Shown here piece after piece: positions 33,701 to 45,700 of a DNA stretch of 64,000 nucleotides (position 1 is its first letter; every line of letters starts with the position of its first letter). Source of the DNA: Toxotes chatareus. Lineage: Eukaryota > Chordata > Actinopteri > Toxotidae. Made by a program: the position numbers and the translations under genes. The notes under the pieces were generated by a model. It did not search any database. It was not told where the DNA came from and saw nothing but the letters and a program-made list of their open reading frames with translations. The stretch spans positions 10,385,501-10,449,500 of the forward strand of contig CM028900.1 in assembly GCA_016801885.1 (NCBI GenBank), written 5' to 3'.

Positions 33701-36700
33701 TTGACACATGTACTATTCACCACTAAACACTAACAATTAATCTTTCATGGCACAAAGGCACAGTGAGATCTGTCAATCGCAATCCCAGTACTATGAAAAA
33801 ACAGCAAGGAAGGCAACAAGATGTTCAAAGCTAAGTGATTGTCAACTGATATTTTGGAGGAGGATTCAACAAATCTTTCCCAGAGCTATAAACCAGAAAA
33901 AAACTGGAGCATGTGATCTGTCATTAGGATGTGAGATGCAGTTGCTAAACAGATAAGGGAAGATAACAGAGAATGTTTATATGTGATTTTTCAACCATTA
34001 TTTTTTAGTAGTAATATCAGTTCTGAACCAGAAGTGAACCTAATCTCTGTGATGCACTCACACTAATCTTTACAGAAGGACACAGTAAGATAAATATTAT
34101 CACAATTTGTAAACACAGACTTTATTAGGCTGATCCAGCAAAATGGGGCTTTCAGTGTTTGAAGTGGGGTTAAGAGGTCTACAGCATGTACCTGCAGTGA
34201 GGAACGGAACTTGCTGAGCCTAAAAAAATTAACCACCTAAATCTTATCAGAACAAAGATGTTCTAAATGAACATATGGTATTGTCTTTTAGTTCCAGATA
34301 AAGTCCAGGATACACTTAAGTCCAACGTGAACAATTTTGGTCCTGTCAGAAATTAAAGAAGCTACAATAGTTTATAGGAGACAAAACATTTCAAATGGCT
34401 TAAAATTGAGAGAAACATTTTACATAAATCCAACTGCTCCCTCCTCCCACTCCCTTGTTTTACTGCATGTGTTTTTGTCACGGAAAACAAACAACAACAA
34501 GGCCCATGCACACCATTGCTTACAAAGTAATTAAAAAAGCTCAATTTTGTATAGTAAAGAAATTTATTTGTGTTATAATAGAAATACAGAAGAAATTGTG
34601 CAAAATCTGAACCAGCACCTGGACACTAACTGGGGAGGTCAATTTTCTTTTAATGATAATTAAACAAATGCCTCAAAAGTAATGTGGTACTGGTTCAATT
34701 GAAACAATAATACATGCTAATATAATAGCTAATATAATATGTACTATGTTATTATGTTACTAGCCACATTTGCAATTAAGATACTATCCTGTTTGTTTCA
34801 ATTAAAAATTACATAGCCCCAAGTCTTCCATCAGTATGCTTCGTAACACATCTGCATTAAGGCGTAATCAGATGACAGAGAATGTCTTCTCTTTTTTCTT
34901 GCAGTGGAGTGAAATGTTTGAGACTGTTTTTGCTAAATATATATTTGATCTTATACTGTATTTACATGCTATTGTTTTTGAGTAATCCTTTGTTCAGACT
35001 CAAAAAGAACTGACTCTTAAAGAAATGAACAAACAAGACAAAAAACAAACAGAATGCACTCAGTCAACCAATATTTGTTCTTCTGCAATTATGTAAAGCA
35101 AAGCATTTGTGTTAACTGCACCAGTATTGTAGAAGTCAGTACAGACAGCCTTTAAGATGGCTACCGGGAAGCTAAAGGCAAAATGCATCAGTCTTATAAC
35201 CAGATTCTCACAAATTTTTCCATCGCAAAATCTACAATGCCACAAATATGTAACATTTGCCCCAAGTAACTTACTGTATCATCGCAACAACAATTTCATT
35301 ACGGACCAAACAGAGCAGAGGATAATTGTGATAATGAGAGGAAGACACAGAACAGAACAAAAATTCTTTTCAAGCCTTTCAACTACAATTTTGCACATCA
35401 CCGTAAAAATGAACTGATAAATTTATCATAGACAGATTTCTCCAGTTTCACAGTGGTGTTCAGCACTATGAGAACCACCAGGCAGAACCACTGACAACAG
35501 AATGGTCAAAGTAACAAGACTGAAAAGGTGGAGATAATTAAACATAATGACCTGGATCATTCTCCCTTTACCACATTAACCTGAAGTTATCCAAGGAGTG
35601 GCACTCATTCTGTCATCTTACAGGAAAATTAAGGAAATGTTTCTCCTTTACAGTCAAATTAGTTAGTGTTCGCTTTCCTTAGGCAGCTTATTTTAAAAAT
35701 TTCATTGCACAAAACCACAATCATCCTAAATGTAAAATTTGTAATATTTGTTATACCTATAACAAAAAACTACAGGTCTTATCTCAGTTTTAATTTAGCT
35801 TGTCATATAGTAACATAAATTCTATTGTTGCTACTCAACAGTGACAGTGCATAATATCAGGATAATATTATAGGGACTATAAGTCTCCAGATAATGGGAG
35901 ATTGTAGGCAGAATATTAATTTCATACCCACATGAGGATCACTACACCCAGTCAGCGTGGGACAGTGCAAACAGGAGGCCAGAACATCAAATGGATTTTT
36001 AATTGGTGCAATGACCACTTTAACAAATATTGTTTATTTTGGTTGATGAATCACCTACACTCTTTTACACATATGAATTAAAACGTGGTTATGATTAACT
36101 ATCGAAGTCTAATAATTATTCCAGTGATACACTCCAGCTTCCATCCAAGAGAAACAAACACCCCTTATCTGTTGTTTTCCTCCCCAATTTCTTTAAAATT
36201 AATATAGTTTATATACACATATTATTATAGATAATATTATTTATTACCTCAACATTAAAACAAGGAGCCTGCTTCAATCTGCTTGAGATTTATACCACAT
36301 CTTGTGATAACCTTCGTTGCATTCTGCGTTCTCCGAGGGTCCTTCTAAGACCCATTCAGTTTGGATTTGTGTGTCAGTTTTATCCCTCAAAAAAAAAAGA
36401 AAACAAACTCAACAGATTGTGCACAAATCAAAACCATATGGACCTGTGCATTCAGGAAGAGTGCTGTCTCCTCCCCTGCATGGCCACCTGCTAAACATGG
36501 CTAGATTCCCATTATGCAGACAGCCATGCATCTAATGGTCCCTAATAATACCCATTAGGTGCTAGTGTAGCTCCACAAGGCTCTATGCAACAATCGCAAG
36601 CCGCACTGTGTGCTATATAGTTAACAAGATGAACACAAACAAGCAGCAAGAAATGCTGGTCTGTTACTGTACAAAGACTCTTTTAGCTGTTGTTTTCTTA

Positions 36701-39700
36701 AAGCATATTTTGGACAAAGAAAAGCAAGCTCATTGCCAATAGCAATATCATCTTACTCTTGTTTTGAAAGGCTGCCTTGACAGGGTTCACAAGTTGTTGG
36801 TGCTGAGTAGTGCCCTCTAAATGTATCAAGTATTTCGAGTTGTCCAGTAATGAGTGTTGCACACCCCTCATCAACATGATATGTGGGCATCAAGTGGAAA
36901 TTAAACGATACGGTTCATTATCCTCTCAAAATATTAAGCAACATGTTACATAAAGCTGATGATTTAAGTTAACTGAACCAAACTGCTGTGGTGAGTCTCT
37001 CCACGGTCCACAGACAGCAAGAATCAGGAATAATATCCACAAGCTAACACTGAGTCTACTGTCTGACTTTGGTACGTGAACAAATCCGACGAGACCTTAA
37101 GCTTCTAAGCTGTCTCTTCTCTTCTGCATTCTTTGTTGTACAGGCTGCAGTTCAGCATATGGGAGGGCAGCTGGGAGACCTGGTGTCAGCAGCAGCCGAG
37201 TTGAACACATGGGTTTGTGGTACCGAACGGCGTTAGCAGTGAGTGCACACAGCTACGGTGAGCTCCAAGTGGAAAACGTGTCAGTAAGTCATTACTGCTT
37301 AAAGCAAACCTTTGCCCCATAGTACTCAAGTGAATTTTTAAACTATTTAGGGTTGTAATGCTTTCATTTAAATGGCTGGCAGTTAGTTTGGTGACATATC
37401 AAGGGCGAGTAGGCGGGAGAAGGCGAAAGCTTTTATCCGTATTGTACAGACAGCTATTGCATGATGGCAGCATGCACCAGTGTGAACTTGATTCGTGTCG
37501 AACGCTCTCTCTCTCTCTCTCTCTTTTTTTAAAATTATGTAATCACTGCCTGTTTTTATTGGCATTTTTTTTTTTTTTTTGCTGTGTCACTCCTCTTTTT
37601 GAGGTGACTGCCTATTGTGAATTTTCTGAACCTCCCAAATGGACCTCTAGTTGTCTCTGTTAAATGTGGTAAATACTTTGATGAAGTCCATTTGACATCT
37701 TTTCATACTGTGAAGACATTGCCATCATGCCAACTCATTGTCACTCCTCAGAATTAGTAACTTGCTTAATAAGAAGTCTCTGTTAAATCTGGCATTTTTC
37801 GGATATTATTGACCAACATTGTTATCCACTCCTCCAGTATATTTTTAGCAGTCCCTAAACAACATTACGTCTGTTAAATACCGTGTGTCACAATGTAGAT
37901 ATTAAATAGCTACTGCGTTATTCATGTGCTCCTGTCATGCAGACTAGACATGTGTGTCATTTAGAAATACAACAATACAGTTGTATTTCTCAATACAACT
38001 ATATTGTGTTGTTAAGGCTCCAGGTGGAATCCTGGAGCCTTAACAAACTCGGATCACCACTGACAGTCACATAAACAGATATTTGATTATTCATGAGTCT
38101 TTCTCAAATTTAGAAAGCAAAGTCTGGAGCCAAAACAGCCTCCATGATCTGCCTCATCCAGACACACTCTGCATCCAGCACTTTCACTGCTCCTTACTTC
38201 TTATGTAACTCCTCTGACATCACGCTTCTCATGTTGTAACCCATGTGTGACAAGTGCTCACTTTCTATTCCATATACCATGCAGATATGAACAATTTTCA
38301 CATACGTGGCGTGCATCTAGAGCACAAAAATGACCGTTTTGGAAAAAAAGAGTAACAATCTAATGAACAGATGAGGGGAGCCAAAATTCAGCAATTCTGA
38401 ATCTAGTACGCACAGTGGTTCATGAATGCAGTGATATTTTTAGATCTAGTATGGATGTATATTACACATCTCGGGTGTGAAAAAAACAGAAGAAAGCCCA
38501 GCCGAGTCAAAATATCAGATGAAACCAGCAAGTTACCCTCACTTGTTACATTAGAACATTAGAACATGTGTTCACAAACATGTAAAGAACCAGCAAAGAG
38601 TTTCTTTTTACCTGCCTGTGCAGATATCCAGAAGTGCCAGTTAAGAAGGATCAGTTACGCTGATAACACTGACCCAGCGTCCTCTGAGGAATGTGCCGCA
38701 TTTCAGATCAAAACAAATCCCTGCACAGGTGAATTTCTTCATCAGCAACAGCGTGCACACAAACACACACACACACTCACGCTAAAGCCCTCTTCTGCAT
38801 TTGGAAGACTGCATGAGAGTGTTGTGGGTGTGTGAGAGTGTAAGAGAGAGTGAGAGTAGGCAGGGGCAGAGTGCGCGCAGCAGTGGAGGGAACAGAGAAT
38901 CAGCATTCAGAATGCACAGATGGAGACAGTGTGGAGGCAGTGACGTGGCTAGAATAATCACAGGTTGGCAAAACGTCTGAAACATCTGGGACAGAGAAAG
39001 CTCCCCCTCAGTTTCTTTAAACACAGGGCGCTTACTTGATGTAGCAGTCACGCCCCTCTCTATTGGTGCCCATGTCCCATCCATTGGGGGGTCCCTGCGA
39101 AGCACTCCAGGTCCCTGAAGGGGGTGGCCAGCCTGAAGATTTGGTCCTGTGGCTGCAGACGAAGAGAGGGGAGAGAAATAAATCACAGATCAACTTTACG
39201 TCATAATTTGTGGTTTCATTCAAATCTACTAGTGCAACGTCACCTGCAGTATCGAGCTCCGAGGTGGCATGAAAAATAAGTTAACTGAATTGCAAAAGAA
39301 TTTCAAAATAGTATTCGTCATAGAGATACTCAAATCACAACAGAAATAAATGAGCTGAGGGCTGATATGAAATGATTCAGCCCAAGTGATAAGAGAAAGT
39401 CTGATTCCAGTGTGATGAACAATGTCCCATAGCCACAGTTCACTCATTGAATACAAATCAAATTAATTACGTAAGCTAGACACACAGGCGGAGTTGTCAT
39501 GCCTCACTCTTGTGCTTTGAGAGGCATGAAATTGGTTTTATTTCTAGATGTCAGCACATTCTTTATAAAACAAGCCCAGAGGAATTCTCCTATAAAGCAG
39601 TTATTTGATTTGCTCAGTGCCAAGACGATTTGATGAAGTTTATCAGAGAATACAACCAGCTATAACCATCATTCATGCAACAATTTATTGTAGCCTATTG

Positions 39701-42700
39701 TTTGAAGGACAGCGCCCATCCAAATCTCAGTTTCAGCTGATTTTCTGATTCTACCAACAAAACACAATTCTGCCCAACGATTTCCCTCTGCTACAAGTTG
39801 GCAGAGTGCAGGTATTCAGGAGAACTGTAATTGGTTAAAATGTTTTCATCTGTCTTTTTGTCTGCACAGCCCCCTCCCAACCCATCTTTCCTTTATCTCT
39901 GTCTTTGTGTCTGCACACTGGTGATGCTATGAAAGCGGTGGCAGTAAGTTATGTCACTTCAAAGGCTTGTCTGCCGTGTAACAGGGCTCTTCGCATTCAT
40001 TATTCAAAACCCCTCTTTCTTTGCCTCTAAATGTTTCCCCAGTTACTGTTCTGCTGATAATAAATTGTGTGCAGCGCGCTCGTATCTGTATGCGAGTGTC
40101 TATTAGTGTGGGTGTGCCCGTGAGCAGGTCTGTCTGTATGGGCACGTGCCCATTTCATGAGATATGAATAAAATATTGCCAGCTCATGAACATGAGATAT
40201 AAGCTGAGAGAGGGGTTACACAATACTGCAAAGCTATTTAGTGCAAACAGTTAGGCAGCAAGCAAAAAATACAGTTCTGAAGTTGCCTAAAGTAATACAC
40301 TAAAACACACCTAAGTGCTACTGGATGCATTAAATCATAACTAATTCATAGACGAACAAGTAGTGTCGCTGAAAATGGTGTTTTTCTTTAGTGCTCTACA
40401 TTTTAAATTGGTCTCTGAACACAGGAAGCAATCCGATTTCTTTACAGTCGTGTGTTTGGGGGATATTAGTGTTTCCACATGGATATGGATTTATCTGACC
40501 TGCAGTACATTAGCTGGGAGCAGGCCTCGACGGTGTATATTTAGAACACATTTCCTGCAGCTCAAATGATGTGTGTGGACACAACTGGATACTGTCTGAC
40601 ACTTTTGGAGCCATGTTCACCTCATTGATGAGTGTTACTTGTACCATTTCAGCCTCTTGGATTAAGCTAACAGCCATGTTAACATGAGCAGTGTTTGATG
40701 TAGCATATTTACACATTTTAGTCAGTAGATGTATGATAAAAAGGGCAAAGAACTGTAGCATTTCAATAATATTTTCCAGGATTACACCTTAAACACAGAT
40801 GTGTTTGACAAATCTCTAAACAACATAATAAAACATTTTGTACTTACAGTTTCAGAAGTTGTACTTTCAAAGTATGTTTCTGAACTGACAAAGTGTTCCA
40901 CAAAATCCATTTTACGTCTCTCAGCCACAGCGTTTCTGTATTAACGGCACAGTCATAGATACAGTGATCTTTGATTTCTTTTGTCTACAGGCGGGAGGCG
41001 CATTATGCCACTGAGTCGCAGCACTCCAGCTTAACAGAGAGGCTGAAAAGGTTCACCCACTGGTGGACAGTGAAACTGATCTTCCTCAGCTAGCATTAAT
41101 AAATGATGCCTGCACAGTCACAGTGGACTAAGTAATCGAGCGCCAAGTGGGCAAACCATGCTGCACAATTCATGAACAGGTTACCCAAGAGTCAGAGCGA
41201 GGACAATTAGAACAAGAAGCTGGAAGAAAAAGGATGTTCCTGAATGATCTCTCTCTGGACAAATTGCACTAAAACTACAAAATGAATGATGACATTTTGT
41301 ATTGTGAACATTTCTTTGTATTGTGCAAACTTTATTATTCAGTGGCAACCAAAAAGTAATCTTTAAAAGGCATTAACAACAAAAGAAACAGAAAAAAAGA
41401 CTCACTGCTCATAAAAATAACAATCAATATAGTACAATAGCACTAAGCACTGAGCCTTCTACCACAGCGACTAACATCAGGGTTTTTTAATCTCAATTTG
41501 AAGATTAGAGCACAATCATCTCCTTTTCTTCATTTTGTGCATCTATCTTGATATCTTTATTAGGATGAACAGTGGCAATATTATGTCGCCCCAAATTTAT
41601 CAGTAACTATAATTTGGAAGATAGTTCAATTGTACTGTCTGAGGCATGGGGAAAAGATCACTTTTCAGTTCTCCATAAAAATTGCATGAACAATGTGATC
41701 CTTGCTTTATCACAGTAGTTCACTTTTGCTTTCATCTCTCAGAATACAAGCAAGTTGCAAAGAAGCATTTTGGTGTGCTATGAAAGCTGAAATCCTGTTA
41801 ATTTAGGGAGTAACTATGCATTATAAACAAACCACAGCTAAGAAAAGCACAATCCAACACAGACACTCAAGTCTGTTTGAATAATTTACATCGACAATCT
41901 CCATGAGGCTTGGCTATATGAAACCACACTCTGGTGCCACATGCCTGCCATTATGCATATTGTGAGGTAAAGAAGTGAGAGTTTTTTTGTATCCCATTTG
42001 CTCTTGGTAGCAAAATTTTACTGACATTTATACGCTGATTGCCAGAGGATCAAACTCTTTCCTCTTTGGCTCTTACGACTTTCCCAGCATACACAGAGGA
42101 GACAGAGGAGTATCCCCATATCCAGAGAGCAATAATAATCTCAGTTTTGCTTTACATATGCCACTGTGAAGGAATAATCACATTACTCCAGCCAGTTTGT
42201 TGTGTGTGTGTGACTGAGTACAGAGATCCCATCTCATAGGATCTACAGTTTTGACAAGCTATTCTTAATTGTGCTCGAGCAATACTACAGTTTGTACAGC
42301 ATAAATACACACCGTTCATACAGTCCCACTTTTACAGTAACATTATGTAACATTACGTAAAGATAGAATAATTATAATAATTATGGATTTCTAGAATCCA
42401 CAACAGGCTGTGGATCTGAAATCAACGATAATCGTGTCTATCTACTAACTACGATGTTACCAATCACTGAACACATACTCAACTCTTCACAAAGCTAAAT
42501 AACAATAAAAAGTATTTTTTTCAGTTTCCATGTGAGAGAGGAGGTGAAGTGTTTCAAGAATGACTCGAGATACATGGTGAAGAGGCCGTGACGCTGCTTT
42601 CTCAGCGCTCTTGAATTAAACAGAGACATTTATGCAGAGATAGACCACTAATGTGATTCTGTTTGGATATGAAATCTGTGGAGAGATGGCAGATGAGATG

Positions 42701-45700
42701 ACCATCCCCTGGGAGGAGGCTGGGGAGTGGAGCAGAGAAGTGGCACAGACACAGAGGAACCTCTCTGATTAAAGGCCTTACTCCTCTGTGCCTCTTTTAG
42801 ACTGCTTCCATCCGGTTGAGGAGTCAAACGCACTGCCTTTTGTTTAAGAAAACATCTGCCCTCTGCTTGACTTCTTTAACCACTACCTTGGCTCTAATCC
42901 TGTGGTCAGTATGGCAGCGCAATCGAACATACAGTTCAATCTGGTCCGATCTGCTATTTATATTGCATCTGCTATTTATATGTCACTGTTACAGCGAAGT
43001 TGACCATGTAGTTACACATAATTGCTCAGTCATTCTGCTGTTCTCATCCATTTTGTGACTTAAACGTCACAGTTTTTTGTCCACTTTGCATTGTACCTTT
43101 GCATTTATTTGTCTTCAGAGAAGAAGACACTGTTTTTTCTTGACATGCAAGAAATTACTTTCAAATGAAACAAACGGTGATGATATAACATCAACACGAC
43201 CAAATCAGACAGCCTAGGTGATTAGAATTTGTGCTTTGCCCCATATAGTGGCATTATGCAGAAATATTGAAATTTTAAACACAACAACACTCACTTCAGA
43301 ATCAGAGGTGTCTATTTTCCCTATTATTCTAACTGAATATTGTATTTCTGTGTTTGTCTTTGGAAGTACTGATATAGTTGCCATGGGCAACCGCACTATC
43401 CTGAGCAGCTCTCTGGTGCCTCTATATAGAAAGGTTTTGGTTAGTTAATCTCTTCTGGGTGGGAATAAAACAGCATCTGGGAAACAGCCCACCCACTATG
43501 ATCCTCCTGCTATTTTATGGTGAGTAAGAGAACCTCAGAGTCCCTTTGTCTCTAGTTTACCTGTTAAACAGCAAAACACAGCTATTTTACAAGAGAGCTT
43601 CTATTCAAAAGCTGGATGTATATCATCTGCTGCAACACTTAACATACAAAATAGAGCAAAATAACAATCACAGAAAGTGCATAAATGCAAACACACATTT
43701 GTTATTTCTTCATCCTCATTCTGTGGATAATTTTTCTTTTATCCAGCCATAAAAATGAGACACAAAACTAATGAAAGACATTTGTGTTTTCATTATTATT
43801 TCATTATTACACTGCATCCCCAGGCCTCCTTCTGCTCCACAATACTCTATGTAAAACATTAACCAAATATAGTGATGAACTTACCCCGTGGGCACTGAAC
43901 TACACTTGGATTCTCCTGCACCACATTGTGCTACTCACTGCTTTCATGCTAAAAGCTCTAAAGGACAGAACCAAATAAATGGTTGCCTGAGACCTCATCC
44001 ACCAGCCAGCTGGCTCCCATTTCTGACCCTGAGCCATTTCTGATCCACTCCTCCCTGAGAGCTGCTGATTTGAATGTATGTATGACAGATCTTTTGGTCT
44101 TTGTGTACTCTGATGAACATTTAGGCCAATCAATTTGTATCCAGACCAGTGATTTCCTGTGCAAAAAGTTTGCAGTCAAAACATGCCAAACAACAGTTGA
44201 CATAATGGATTTGATTAAAAAAAAAGAAAAAAAAAAGCTAGAAATGAATAGATCCAGCAAATTAACTGTAACTTCCATATTATTCATCCATCCATTACCA
44301 TTTCCACTCACACATTTAATAAACGTGTGCATCTTTTATAGAAGGGTGACACAAAAAACAGCTGCATCAACATACAATAACAAATCTAGACCTTTTTAAT
44401 GCATACAGTAAAAGCATGTTCAGCAATCATCTACACATAGACACATTTTAGCACCACTGAGTCAGGCAATCACTGTGACTGAGTGATAATTGACTCTTTC
44501 TACATAATAACTTGATGTGTGTACTCATTATCTTCACGGTGCTGTAGCCGAGAAACCATTTTTAACACCCACAGGATGTATGAAAACTGTAACAGCCCTT
44601 CCAGCAAAGTTCTGCATAGAAAGATCAAAACAGAGCAACTTAAACAACTTTGGTCAAATGGCTCAAACTTGCTTTTTTAGATACAAGAAGACAAGGAGGG
44701 TGAGAGATCGTTATCTTTCAAAAGAAACATCAAATGTGAAAGTCTTTGCTAAATTTAAACTCAACAAAGAATAGAGAAAATGAAAGCAAGCACAGGCTTT
44801 TGTTCCTGACAGCAGACACATCTGGGGGCGTTGTGAGGCAGGAGGAAGAGACAATGAGGGAAATGTTCCCTTTCTTGTCGAACTCTAAATACATACAGTG
44901 GGTTTCTCTGTAAAATGTTCTGTCAACCTTTGCAAAACAGCATCCTGCTGACTTTAATTCTTGCTGGCAGCTGAGAGGGAGAAAACCCCAAAAAAAGAAA
45001 AGAAAAAAAAAAAACGCCACTGTAGCAGTGGTAACTCATAATCACTGATAGCGTCGTTTGGCATTATTAACAGTGACAGGATGCAGTGACGTTGGTGGTC
45101 CACTGGGAGCTGCATCATAAATGCTGTCATGGAGGGATACTAACTAGAAAACAACAGTTTTATAGTCTGATGGAAAATCCCTGCTACCTGCCCACTTTCC
45201 TACAGAAATTTTACAAAAAGGAGCTGGGATTTACATAAAACAGAAAAGAACTGGATACTGAGGTGCACTATCATGTGTCACTACGAAAGCTAAAGTAAAC
45301 TGCCATCACCTTTCAGTCCTGGTGTCATTTTTTTTTTGCGCATTAAAAACAAAATTATAATAAAAAAAAATGTGATTTCAGTCTGCGGATGACTCATGAA
45401 ATGAAATGCACTGAATAGGCATTCTTGTGACACATAGGGTATCCGATTTAATATTTCCCGTTTATGATCATCTGTTCCCAGCACCAGTGGTCTGTAGAGT
45501 TCCTGATGGAGCCAAATCCTCTAGGAGGATTACTGTCCACTGGGGCAGATCAACTCAATCTAGCAGACCCATGGGTGCATAAGGTGAGGTGTCTGCCCTG
45601 GCAATAAATGAATTCCTCGGGACTGTTAGTTTAACATATACTTCACATAGCATCTACTTCCAATCACTTCTTGTACGGAAAAAAACTGTATTTTAAATTC

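Larger units (their letters stand above)
32878..39035 (-). other. frmpd4: frmpd4 intron 2
   Basis: About 6.2 kb, AT-rich. Contains a CT microsatellite at 37505-37524, a 38-base hairpin at 38009-38046 and a GC-richer block at 37130-37290 that is open on the plus strand. No exon is required here, because exons 2 and 3 join in phase. Confidence 0.7.
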
